Assembly: GCF_008014675.1 (NCBI RefSeq)
Contig: NZ_VOXD01000001.1
Coordinates: 248,001 to 312,000, forward strand
Length of the DNA stretch: 64,000 bases
Reading direction: 5' to 3'
From: Neolewinella aurantiaca
Lineage (GTDB): Bacteria; Bacteroidota; Bacteroidia; Chitinophagales; Saprospiraceae
Shown here: positions 35,151 through 43,240 of the stretch, piece by piece
Position numbering within the stretch: the first letter of the stretch is position 1
Layout: each line of letters starts with the position of its first letter
Notes under the pieces: model-generated
Told to the model about the DNA's origin: nothing
Seen by the model: only the letters and a program-made list of their open reading frames with translations
Databases searched by the model: none
Program-made: the position numbers and the translations under genes

Positions 35151-36767
35151 ATGACTTGGCTTACCTGGGTACTTCTACTCGGCTACATCGGCCTCAGCGC
35201 CGCGCTCTATAAACTTTTCCCTAAAGCGGGAAAACCTGCCAATCAGGCCCTCATCCCCGTTAAGAATATGATGGTGGTGGCCGAACTGGTAGGGCGCAAG
35301 CCATGGCACGCCTTACTGCTGCTGATTCCCTATTTCAACGTGTTCATCTTTGCGGGTTTGATGGTCGACCTGTGTCGTTCCTTCGGTCGGTTCAATTTCG
35401 GAGAGCACGTTTTATCGGTCATTGTCTCCTGGGGCTATTTTGGCTGGTTGGGTAAACAAGATGACGTTAAGTACGAAGGTCCGATTCTGGTAAAGGAGCG
35501 TGCCTTCCGCAAAGAACTGGCCGTTGCCGAAAAAACGCGGGATAAGCGCGAGATAAATCGGGTGTACGGCAGATACCGTGACTTTGAGAAACCCTTTTAC
35601 CGTGAATGGGCCGAAGCAGCCATCTTCGCCATCTTCGCTGCGGCAATGATCCGTTTGCTGCTCATCGAATCGTACATCATTCCCACACCCTCCATGGAGG
35701 GCAACCTGAACGTGGGCGACTTCCTCTTCGTTTCCAAGATTCATTACGGGCTTCGCCTCCCGGAAACCATTCTGATGATTCCTTTGGCGCACAACCGGGC
35801 CCCGTTCACGGGGGGAGAATCCTACATTGAAGGTGCAGAGCTTCCTTACCGCCGCCTTCCTGCGCTCGAAGCGATAGACCGCTACGATCCGGTAGTATTC
35901 AATGTTCCGGCAGGAGACAGTGTTTACATTACGCCTGGTCGTAACCATTATCCCTTTGAACTTCGTGCCGGAGGCATGATCCCGCAACAGACGGAGCGGG
36001 CCATCGCTAACGGTTATTACAAACTGACCACCCGCCCGCGGGATAAGCGTGATCACTACGTTAAGCGGGCTGTTGGCCTGCCAGGCGAACGTCTCGAAAT
36101 CAGAGACCGTCAGGTGATTATCAACGGCGAAGCCGTTCCCGATCCCGAAAACGTACAGTTCAGCTACATTGTCAGCCCTGCTCCAACGGCCATCTCCGAT
36201 GAATGGTCTGACTGGGGAATCAGTGCCGAGGACTACTATCAGGACCGGGAGGGGAATATGGTTTTCTTCCTTAATCAGGATCAGATCGACAAGATGAAAG
36301 CGGAAAACCCGGCCATCAGTATCACCCATACCGATAAATCCGCCGAAGGCGGAATCCGGATGTACCCCCATGATACCAAGTACTACGGTAACTGGTCTGT
36401 CGATAACTACGGGCCGGTGACCATCCCCGCCAAGGGAATGACGATCAAGCTCGACGACGCCACCCACCGCCTCTACTGGCGTGCCATCCGGGTGTACGAC
36501 GAAAACCCGAGTTACGAAGCCAAAGGCGGTAAATTTTACCTCGACGGTAAGGAAATCACCGAATACACCTTCCAGCAGGATTACTACTGGATGATGGGCG
36601 ACAACCGCCACAATTCGGAAGACAGCCGGATCTGGGGCTTTGTCCCTGAAGACCACATCCTCGGTAAGCCTCTTTTTGTATGGTTCTCCATCAAAGAAGG
36701 CAGCCTCGCCAATGGCGTCAACTGGCACCGAATCGGACGATCCGGGTCCGCCCAGGGAGGAAGATAG
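35151..36767 (+). CDS. lepB: Signal peptidase I with N-terminal membrane domain
   Basis: A 538-residue signal peptidase I that removes signal peptides at the outer face of the inner membrane. Residues 1-110 form an extra N-terminal domain with three hydrophobic helices (DUF5684-like), followed by a charged linker. The S26 domain follows: membrane helix about 155-175, catalytic Ser181 in IPTPSMEGNL, catalytic Lys305 in DHYVKRAVGLPGE, and GDNRHNSEDSR near residue 480. The protein is much longer than E. coli LepB (324) because of large insertions between the catalytic boxes, as is usual in Bacteroidota. The heptamer repeat begins directly after its stop codon. Confidence 0.92.
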   Translation: MTWLTWVLLLGYIGLSAALYKLFPKAGKPANQALIPVKNMMVVAELVGRKPWHALLLLIPYFNVFIFAGLMVDLCRSFGRFNFGEHVLSVIVSWGYFGWLGKQDDVKYEGPILVKERAFRKELAVAEKTRDKREINRVYGRYRDFEKPFYREWAEAAIFAIFAAAMIRLLLIESYIIPTPSMEGNLNVGDFLFVSKIHYGLRLPETILMIPLAHNRAPFTGGESYIEGAELPYRRLPALEAIDRYDPVVFNVPAGDSVYITPGRNHYPFELRAGGMIPQQTERAIANGYYKLTTRPRDKRDHYVKRAVGLPGERLEIRDRQVIINGEAVPDPENVQFSYIVSPAPTAISDEWSDWGISAEDYYQDREGNMVFFLNQDQIDKMKAENPAISITHTDKSAEGGIRMYPHDTKYYGNWSVDNYGPVTIPAKGMTIKLDDATHRLYWRAIRVYDENPSYEAKGGKFYLDGKEITEYTFQQDYYWMMGDNRHNSEDSRIWGFVPEDHILGKPLFVWFSIKEGSLANGVNWHRIGRSGSAQGGR

Positions 36768-36773
36768 TGAGTT

Positions 36774-36973
36774 GAGAGTCGGGAGTAATGAGTCTGGAGT
36801 CTGGAGTCGGGAGTCGCGCGTATGACAGCGACTCCAGACTCCCAACTCATTACTCCCGACTCATTACTCCCGCCCCATTCCCGCGAAACGAGAGCACCTG
36901 CGGCAGCGACTCCCGACTCAAGACTCCCGACTCCCAACTCCAGACTCCAGACTCCCAACTCCCGACTCATTAC
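36774..36973. repeat. Degenerate heptamer repeat block with long inverted repeats
   Basis: The whole 200-bp gap between the convergent lepB and GMC genes is built from AGTCTGG/AGTCGGG-type heptamers on the left (36776-36817) and their complements (GACTCCC, GACTCCA, ACTCATT) on the right (36828-36973). An 18-bp perfect inverted pair is GAGTCGGGAGTAATGAGT (36776-36793) with 36845-36862, and the inner 8-bp pair GGAGTCGC/GCGACTCC (36810-36817/36828-36835) surrounds a 10-nt loop. The repeat reaches the stop codons on both sides. It looks like the short tandem repeats described in cyanobacteria (STRR-like), and could act as a two-way terminator. Confidence 0.85.
36892..36910 (+). repeat. Bipartite 19-mer repeat, copy 13 (degenerate)
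   Basis: GAGCACCTGCGGCAGCGACT-like: GAGCACCTGCGGCAGCGAC, with three changes at the ends but an intact CACCTGCG-N3-GCG core. It is embedded in the heptamer repeat block. Confidence 0.5.
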
Positions 36974-38586
36974 GCCCCCCAGGAGTCGTCGTCTCCGGCC
37001 ACCCGGGCGGTTACTTCGATATTGGCGGTGGCGTTATCCGCCATGTATCCGTCGGATAGCGGGAAGTCCTTTGTGGTGAGTTTATCGCCTGCGAACCAGG
37101 CTGTTTTAATGTGTTCGGCTACCCGGATGGCGTTGGCGATGATCGTCAGCGTCGGGTTGGTGGCGCCCTGCGAAGGTTGGAAACTTGCGTCGACCACGTA
37201 GAGATTGTCGAGATCCCAGGCTTTACAGTTGGGGTCGAGCACGGATGTTTTGGGATCGGTGCCGAATTGTGCAGTTCCCGCCTGATGCCAAGTGAATTCT
37301 AACTCTTTCGTAGAACGGTAGAACTCACTGAAACCGGCCTTACGGAGGTACTTATTCTGGAACATGTCCAGAAACTCAAAATGACTTTTGCGGTTGTTGG
37401 GCCGGTAGTTGAACTTAATACCTTTGTCCGTCCATTCGATCCGGTTTTTGCGGTCGGGCAGGTCTTCGGAGGTGAACCAGAAATCTACGGCCAGGCGTTG
37501 CATTCGTTTTGCGTCCTCGATACTGAGGTCAAGATGGCTGTAATCACCAAGGATGCGGGTATAGTGAGCTTTACCGGTCAGTTGAATCGTCCCGAGCGGG
37601 TAGGGGTGCTCCGGTGAGCCGTGGTAAAAATCATGGCAACCCAAGGTTTTCTGGAATATGACGTCATTCTCTTTGTCCGGGTTGATAGCGGATATGCCAC
37701 TCTGGTTGTGTTTGGTGAAATTGCGGCCTACCTGATCGGATGAGTTGGCTACGCCACTCTTCAGGAGCAGTGCTGCAGAATTGATAGCTCCGCAGGAAAC
37801 GATGATGATGTCAGCGCTCAATTCCATGGGGACGCCATCTTTTTCCAGTTCGATGCGGGTGATCTTTCCGTTTTCCTCTACCAACCGGTTGACTTTGGAA
37901 TTGGTCCAGAGAGATACATTTTTGTGTTTCAGGGCGGGGCGGATCAGTGAAGTTTCAGCATCTGATTTTGCGTGAACCATACACGGGAAAGGGTCGCAGG
38001 TGTTACAGGCAATACAGGGGCGCCGCCACGGCTCATCGATGTCACGATTCAGCGCAAGGTTAGAATGGTGGATGTTCAGGCCGAGGTTGCTCAGGTCCTG
38101 GGCGACTTCAGCGATTCTTCCCTCGTGCGGGAAAGCCTTGAAGGGGAAGGGACCACTACGAAACCCGGAGGTTTTGTCTTCGCCGGCGTTGCCATGAATT
38201 TTCATAACGTGCTCAGCCATCATGTAGTACGGTTCGAATTCGTCGTAGCCGACGCACCATCCGGGGCTGATACCTTCTTTATGTTGCACTTCGGTAAAAT
38301 CTTCGGGACGCTGCCGGTGCAGCAGCGCGCCGTACATTTTGGTGTTTCCGCCTACGCGGTGGTAAACGATGGGCTTTACGACGGGCTGTTTTTCATCGGG
38401 GCCGATCCATTCCACCTTAGCTTTGTAACCATCTTCTCCGAAGATGAAATGAGGATCCCAGTTGCGTTTCTCGCGGGGCAGGAAGGTTCCCTGTTCCAGA
38501 ATAAGAATCTTTTTCCCGGTGTCGGCAAGGGTGTAAGCCATGGTACCGCCTCCCGCTCCGGAGCCGATAATTATTACGTCGTACAT
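36970..38586 (-). CDS. GMC-family oxidoreductase with cysteine cluster
   Basis: A 538-residue FAD-dependent oxidoreductase. The FAD-binding GSGAGGG is at 8-14, the second GMC signature VSCGAINSAALLLKSGV near 265-280, and the C-terminal active-site region ends with WDLDNLYVVDASFQPSQGATNPTLTIIANAIR. A cluster C191, C194, C197, C202 (CIACNTCDPFPC) resembles cysteine-rich insertions in some sugar or gluconate dehydrogenase subunits and may bind metal or an Fe-S centre. No Tat signal or small subunit is visible. The substrate (an alcohol or sugar) is unknown. It is divergent from mutS2, with a facing pair of repeats in between. Confidence 0.85.
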   Translation of the reverse strand: MYDVIIIGSGAGGGTMAYTLADTGKKILILEQGTFLPREKRNWDPHFIFGEDGYKAKVEWIGPDEKQPVVKPIVYHRVGGNTKMYGALLHRQRPEDFTEVQHKEGISPGWCVGYDEFEPYYMMAEHVMKIHGNAGEDKTSGFRSGPFPFKAFPHEGRIAEVAQDLSNLGLNIHHSNLALNRDIDEPWRRPCIACNTCDPFPCMVHAKSDAETSLIRPALKHKNVSLWTNSKVNRLVEENGKITRIELEKDGVPMELSADIIIVSCGAINSAALLLKSGVANSSDQVGRNFTKHNQSGISAINPDKENDVIFQKTLGCHDFYHGSPEHPYPLGTIQLTGKAHYTRILGDYSHLDLSIEDAKRMQRLAVDFWFTSEDLPDRKNRIEWTDKGIKFNYRPNNRKSHFEFLDMFQNKYLRKAGFSEFYRSTKELEFTWHQAGTAQFGTDPKTSVLDPNCKAWDLDNLYVVDASFQPSQGATNPTLTIIANAIRVAEHIKTAWFAGDKLTTKDFPLSDGYMADNATANIEVTARVAGDDDSWGA

Positions 38587-38655
38587 ACTAGTTTTTTGGT
38601 CAGTTGGGCTTTAAGCCCGTGGTTTAAAGCATCTTTTGGGTCAATGGTTCACTTT

Positions 38656-38674
38656 GGCGGGGTCGCAGGTGCAG
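38656..38674 (-). repeat. Bipartite 19-mer repeat, copy 14
   Basis: The plus strand reads GGCGGGGTCGCAGGTGCAG (one change in the right arm). It lies 69 bp upstream of the GMC gene and points towards it; it forms an outward-facing pair with copy 15, exactly 100 bp away. Confidence 0.8.
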
Positions 38675-38711
38675 GGTTTGTTGGATGAAATCGTCTGGAA
38701 TCTGCAGCAAA

Positions 38712-38738
38712 AAAGACCGCCAGCTAGCTTCGGTCTTT
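38712..38738. other. Hairpin midway between repeat copies 14 and 15
   Basis: AAAGACCG (38712-38719) and CGGTCTTT (38731-38738) form an 8-bp stem with an 11-nt loop (containing AGCTAGCT), placed centrally between the two repeats in the GMC/mutS2 divergent gap. Confidence 0.5.
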
Positions 38739-38755
38739 GCTTCGAAACGCTGATT

Positions 38756-38774
38756 TTGCACCTGCGACTGCGCC
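38756..38774 (+). repeat. Bipartite 19-mer repeat, copy 15
   Basis: TTGCACCTGCGACTGCGCC, a perfect match, followed by seven A. It lies 66 bp before the mutS2 start and points towards it. Confidence 0.85.
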
Positions 38775-38840
38775 AAAAAAAGCGAAATTCCGGAACTATC
38801 ACGGCCGAAAGTACGTTAGTACCCTTTACGAGAAGATACC

Positions 38841-41222
38841 ATGAATTTACAACCAAGGGACACCTACGAGAAACTGGAATTCGACAAGATTCTTCATATT
38901 TTGGAGGAACAGTGCAACGGCGAAATGGGCCGGATGCTCATCCGAGAAACCCAGCCTTCCGTCAAAGTTACCCACATCAACCGGATGCTGGATGAGGTCG
39001 CCGAATTCAAGCAGGGAACCGAAGAAAAGCAGCTCTTTTCCATCGGTGCTTACGATGATATTTCGGAAGAATTGAAGATGCTCATGATCGAAGGGTACGT
39101 CCTTTCAGAATCGGGCCTCGCCAAACTCAACGTTCTGTTGCTGCAAACCAAAGGCATCTTTGCCTTTTTCAATTCACCTGAGCGGAAAGAAAAGTACGAA
39201 GCACTCTTCGGACTTATCCGCAAGATCGACTTCGAGCCCCAGCTCTCTGCTGAAATTGAAAGCGTAATCGACGCCGAGGGCGTCATCCGTTCAGATGCTT
39301 CAGACGAACTCTCCCGCATACGCCGGCTCATCGGGTCTAAACAGCGCGAAGTGGAGAAGGTCTTCCGCCAGGTGATCGAGAAGTACCGCCGCGCTGGCTT
39401 CCTGTCCGATACCGTCGAAAGTATGCGCAACGGCCGCCGGGTACTCTCCGTGCCCAGCGAGCACAAGCGCAAGATTCGTGGTATCATCCACGACGAATCC
39501 GCCACGGGAAAAACGGCCTTCATCGAGCCCGATGCAGTAATCAGTATCAACAATGATATCTTCGATTTTCAACAGGAAGAAAAACGCGAAATCTACCGTA
39601 TCCTGCGGGAGCTGTCGGATAAACTACGCCCTTACGTAGATCACATGCGCGACTACGCCGATCTGATCGGTTATCTCGACGTGGTACAGGCAAAGGCAAA
39701 CCTCGCGCGCCAGTTGAAGGCCTCCCGACCCAAAGTACATCACCGCCCAACCATCGGTATTTTGCAGGGCTACCATCCTTTACTCTACCTGAAGAACAAG
39801 CCGTACGGCCGCAAGACGGTTCCTTTTGACTTGAACCTGACGGGCAAAAACCGTATCCTGATGCTTTCAGGGCCTAACGCCGGTGGTAAGTCGATTACCA
39901 TGAAAACCGTCGGCCTGTTGCAGCTGATGCTGCAATCCGGAATGCTGGTGACGGTCGAAGCCGAATCTAAAATGGGCGTATTCAAGCAGCTTTTCGCTGA
40001 CATCGGCGATCAGCAGAGCATTGAGGATGACCTCTCGACCTACAGCTCGCGGCTCAAAAATGCGAAAGCATTCCTTAAAGCAGCCGACGACGCAACGCTC
40101 GTCCTGATCGATGAGTTTGGCTCGGGCACCGACCCCGCTTCCGGAGGAGCAATTGCTGAAGGGATTCTTGACGGACTGAACTACCGGAAGGTTTTCGGGC
40201 TCATTACCACCCACTATTCCAACCTGAAGATTTACGCCTATAAAACGAAGGGAATCATCAACGGAGGGATGCACTTCGACACCGAAACCCTGGACCCCAC
40301 CTACGAGCTTAAGGTAGGTAAGCCCGGCTCAAGCTATGCCTTCGAGATCGCCACCAAAACCGGCCTGCCCAACCGCGTGATGGAATACGCCCGGCGTCGC
40401 GCGGGCAAAAACGAACGGGCTGTAGACCAGCTCCTCGTCGACTTGCAGCGCGAAAAAGCGGAGGCGGACGATAAGCTCCGCGAACTCGACCAGAAGCAGA
40501 AAACGCTCGATGCGCTGACCCGTACCTACGAGGAACTCCGGAAGGAACTGGAAGTCCGCCGTAAGCGCCTGAAGCTCGAAGCTAAGGAATCCTCTCTTCA
40601 GGAAACCGCAAAGTACAATAAGGAAATGGAGAACCTCATCCGCGATCTGCGGGAGGGAAAAAAACTGGAAGAGGCAAAAGAGAAAGCGAAGGAACTGCGC
40701 AGCAAGCGCACCGAAATCGCTGAACAGGTAACCGATTTGGTAGAGGATATCTACTACGCTCCCGTGAAGGGTGGAGACGACGACATCAAGGTCGGAGACC
40801 ACGTTCGGTTGCGCGCCGGAGGCGCGACGGGCGAAGTGGAATCCATCAATAAGAAACGGGCTACTATCATTGTGGGTGATCTTCGTCTTGAAGTCAAGCT
40901 CCGCGACCTCGAACAGGCCAATGCTCCGCTGACTATCCGGAACCAGAAGAGTGTGAGCAGTAACATTGCCGCCACGGCGACCTTCTCGAATAAGCTCGAC
41001 GTGCGGGGTATGCGCTACGAAGAGGTGTTAGCCACTATGGAACTCTTCGTGGACAACGCGCTGATCGCCAACGCAAGTCAGTTGCGAATCGTCCACGGCA
41101 AAGGAACCGGAACATTGAAGCGGGCCGTTCGCCAGAAACTATCGGAGTATAACCACAACTTCAAGCTCACCACGCCGCCGCGGGAGGCCGGGGGAGACGG
41201 GGTTACGATCGTAGACCTTTAA
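38841..41222 (+). CDS. mutS2: Endonuclease MutS2
   Basis: A 793-residue MutS2, an ATPase with a C-terminal nuclease acting in suppression of recombination and, in some bacteria, in rescue of collided ribosomes. The N-terminal core and clamp helices are followed by the ATPase: Walker A GPNAGGKS (near 344-351), Walker B LVLIDEFGSGTDP (near 420) and LITTHYSNLK. Residues about 520-640 form a long coiled coil (KAEADDKLRELDQKQ..). The Smr domain at the end (LDVRGMRYEEVLATMELFVDNAL, then LRIVHGKGTGTLKRAVRQKL) carries the nuclease motifs. It lacks the MutS mismatch-recognition domain, as expected. It stands alone with a strong terminator. Confidence 0.94.
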   Translation: MNLQPRDTYEKLEFDKILHILEEQCNGEMGRMLIRETQPSVKVTHINRMLDEVAEFKQGTEEKQLFSIGAYDDISEELKMLMIEGYVLSESGLAKLNVLLLQTKGIFAFFNSPERKEKYEALFGLIRKIDFEPQLSAEIESVIDAEGVIRSDASDELSRIRRLIGSKQREVEKVFRQVIEKYRRAGFLSDTVESMRNGRRVLSVPSEHKRKIRGIIHDESATGKTAFIEPDAVISINNDIFDFQQEEKREIYRILRELSDKLRPYVDHMRDYADLIGYLDVVQAKANLARQLKASRPKVHHRPTIGILQGYHPLLYLKNKPYGRKTVPFDLNLTGKNRILMLSGPNAGGKSITMKTVGLLQLMLQSGMLVTVEAESKMGVFKQLFADIGDQQSIEDDLSTYSSRLKNAKAFLKAADDATLVLIDEFGSGTDPASGGAIAEGILDGLNYRKVFGLITTHYSNLKIYAYKTKGIINGGMHFDTETLDPTYELKVGKPGSSYAFEIATKTGLPNRVMEYARRRAGKNERAVDQLLVDLQREKAEADDKLRELDQKQKTLDALTRTYEELRKELEVRRKRLKLEAKESSLQETAKYNKEMENLIRDLREGKKLEEAKEKAKELRSKRTEIAEQVTDLVEDIYYAPVKGGDDDIKVGDHVRLRAGGATGEVESINKKRATIIVGDLRLEVKLRDLEQANAPLTIRNQKSVSSNIAATATFSNKLDVRGMRYEEVLATMELFVDNALIANASQLRIVHGKGTGTLKRAVRQKLSEYNHNFKLTTPPREAGGDGVTIVDL

Positions 41223-41268
41223 TCTGGTCGCGGCATACTCCGTGGGCGAGCCTCCGGTTGCGAGATTT

Positions 41269-41303
41269 GAGACCCGGTATTTCCGAAGGAAATACCGGGT
41301 CTC
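41269..41303. terminator. Long perfect hairpin between mutS2 and the EEP-GDPD gene
   Basis: GAGACCCGGTATTTCC (41269-41284) and GGAAATACCGGGTCTC (41288-41303) pair perfectly over 16 bp with a 3-nt GAA loop, followed on + by ATGTTTTATC. It lies in the convergent gap and probably ends transcription in both directions. Confidence 0.75.
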
Positions 41304-41329
41304 ATGTTTTATCGACTGCGTTGATTGGT

Positions 41330-42889
41330 TTATTCAGCCGCAATTTCGCTTACCCGGTCCGGGTAGTTGGTGATGAAACCGTCGATTCCCAGGTCGAGCA
41401 GGTTGCGGATATCCTGGTGTGTGTTCACCGTCCAGGCGTAGATTTTCAGGTTGGCATCGTGCATTGTTTTGACGGATTCTGGGTTGAGACTACCCTTATA
41501 GGCATTGATGGAGAATGCCTTGATTTCCTTCGCCAGCTCAAGCGCAGCAAGGGGCGAACCATGGGGGAGAATTCCTATTTCGACCTGGTCGTTTAGCTGA
41601 CGCATCGTTTTAAGCTGGTCGTGCCGAAAGCTTGAAATATGGAAGTCCTCGATTTTCCAGCCGCGGTTATCAATGAAATCCCGGATGATGCGGTAGGTTG
41701 GCTCCGCGGTGCCTGGTCCTTTGAGTTCAATGTTGAGGCGCAGTTGCTTATCCATGACCTTCATCGCATCACTCAGCAGTGGAATGCGGGATCCGTCGGC
41801 TAAAGTTAACTGATTGAGTTCGGAAAGGGTGTAGTCCGCAATTTTGCCGTTTACACCGGTGAGCCTTTTCAGGTCACTGTCATGAAAGCAGACAACATTG
41901 CCGTCCTTCAGAGCGAAGACGTCGAGCTCGATCATGTCGGCATCGAGTTCGACGGCTTTACGGAAGGCCGCGAGGGAATTCTCGAGGGCGTAACCACTGG
42001 CTCCCCGGTGGGCAACAATAACCGGGCGCGGGCGCGGGTGCACAGTGGCGATTACGGGGAAGTGGTCGCTGGCGAAGCGTCCGTCGATTGCGTCGGTGAG
42101 GGTCGCGTAGCGAAGCACTTCGGTCCGGGGAGTCGATGAGGCAAAAACATAGTCTATCCGTCTGGTCGCCGGTTGACCGTACCGGAAACCGGTGAAGGTG
42201 CCCGATGGCCCGAGCCTGACCGAAGCGGCGTCGTGGGTATCCGTCATTTTGGCCCGGAATTTTTGGATGGGTTCGGAATCGGGCTCGAGGTTAAAATCTC
42301 CGGTTACGAAGTAGGGGACCTGGTCCTTGTTCAGCGAGTCGACCATGCGTAGAATCAGGTCTGCGCTTTGGGAGCGGGCCAGTTCGCCCACGTGGTCGAA
42401 GTGGGTATTGAAGACTATGAACTCATCACCGTTGCTGCGGGGTTGCAGCCGTACCCAGGTACATATCCGGTTCAGGGCTGCGTCCCATCCTTTAGAAATC
42501 TCAGCGGGTGTTTCGCTGAGCCAGAAAGTTCCGGAATCGGTTACGCTGAATTTATGGCGGTTGTAGAATACGGCGGAATACTCGCCGCGGTCACCGCCGT
42601 CGCGCCCCTGGCCGACGAAGCTGTAAGCGGATAGATGCTCGTTGAGCCACTTAACCTGCTCTGGCAATCCTTCCTGAGTACCGATCACGTCCGGTTGGTG
42701 GTAATTGATCTGGCTGGCAAGGAACGTTCGTCGTTCGGGCCAGGCATTTTCGCCGTCGCTGGCAACGTTCAGACGGATGTTGTAGCTCATTACCGATAGG
42801 GGCTGTGTATCGGGAACCTTGCTTTGCACCTGCGTGTGCGCCCAGCTGCAGCCAAGCGTAAGGAGGAAGAGGAGAATGAGTTTGGGCAT
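41330..42889 (-). CDS. Exported endonuclease/exonuclease/phosphatase-GDPD fusion
   Basis: A 519-residue two-domain hydrolase. After the signal (MPKLILLFLLTLGCSWA) comes an endonuclease/exonuclease/phosphatase (EEP) domain, about 25-275: SVMSYNIRLN, VIGTQEGLPEQ, FNTHFDHVG, FVTGDFNLEP and SDHFPVIA. Then a glycerophosphodiester phosphodiesterase (GDPD) domain, about 285-519: VIVAHRGASGYALENSLAAF, MIELDVFALKDG, VCFHDSDLKRLT and the end YAWTVNTHQDI..DGFITNYPD. It may strip head groups or phosphates from phospholipid-derived substrates in the envelope. Repeat copy 17 sits at the signal/mature boundary (A-H-T-Q-V-Q) and copy 16 at the domain junction (V-H-P-R-P-R-P). The frame is open further upstream, but 42889 starts the signal peptide. 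Confidence 0.87.
   Translation of the reverse strand: MPKLILLFLLTLGCSWAHTQVQSKVPDTQPLSVMSYNIRLNVASDGENAWPERRTFLASQINYHQPDVIGTQEGLPEQVKWLNEHLSAYSFVGQGRDGGDRGEYSAVFYNRHKFSVTDSGTFWLSETPAEISKGWDAALNRICTWVRLQPRSNGDEFIVFNTHFDHVGELARSQSADLILRMVDSLNKDQVPYFVTGDFNLEPDSEPIQKFRAKMTDTHDAASVRLGPSGTFTGFRYGQPATRRIDYVFASSTPRTEVLRYATLTDAIDGRFASDHFPVIATVHPRPRPVIVAHRGASGYALENSLAAFRKAVELDADMIELDVFALKDGNVVCFHDSDLKRLTGVNGKIADYTLSELNQLTLADGSRIPLLSDAMKVMDKQLRLNIELKGPGTAEPTYRIIRDFIDNRGWKIEDFHISSFRHDQLKTMRQLNDQVEIGILPHGSPLAALELAKEIKAFSINAYKGSLNPESVKTMHDANLKIYAWTVNTHQDIRNLLDLGIDGFITNYPDRVSEIAAE
42025..42043 (-). repeat. Bipartite 19-mer repeat, copy 16 (intragenic, domain junction)
   Basis: The plus strand reads GGCGCGGGCGCGGGTGCAC (two changes). 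It encodes the linker V-H-P-R-P-R-P between the EEP and GDPD domains. Confidence 0.65.
42824..42842 (+). repeat. Bipartite 19-mer repeat, copy 17 (intragenic, signal boundary)
   Basis: TTGCACCTGCGTGTGCGCC, a perfect match. On the coding strand it reads A-H-T-Q-V-Q at the signal-peptide/mature boundary of the EEP-GDPD protein. Confidence 0.85.
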
Positions 42890-43240
42890 GTCGGGTATTG
42901 TTTCGGGCGTTTTCCGAAGAGGGGATGGAGAATATGAACCTATATTTTCATCCTGCCCCCATTTTTGGGCTGATAGACTAAAGAAAAGCAAATATTTGCC
43001 CCGCGAAGGTAAACCGAATGTGACCTTTGAGCCGCTTATTAACGTCTTAATTCGGTAAGCAAAATGGCGGTGAACTCCCGAATTAGCACTAATTAGGGGG
43101 TAATAGACCAAAAATACCGCGAACATAGTTAAATTTGTTATGTTTCGTTTCCGGATGGTTCCCCTGGCACCGTCGGGATCAAACAAGCAATCATCCCTCT
43201 TTAAGAGCTTTCACCACTACTGATTACCTAAACACTCAAG
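42890..43240. other. Divergent promoter region of EEP-GDPD and PorE-like genes
   Basis: 351 bp without a gene. A TAAATTTG sequence at 43129-43136 could be the -7 element for the PorE-like gene, giving a leader of about 100 nt. Nothing else was recognised. Confidence 0.4.

Noticed and set aside
36788-37201. Frames through the heptamer repeat block (for example 137 codons on +)
   Set aside because: The apparent protein repeats (DSRLPTHYS-like) arise from the DNA heptamers and then run antisense to the GMC gene.
37988-38004. GGGTCGCAGGTGTTACA in the GMC gene as a repeat copy
   Set aside because: Only the central eight bases match and they encode the conserved cysteine cluster.
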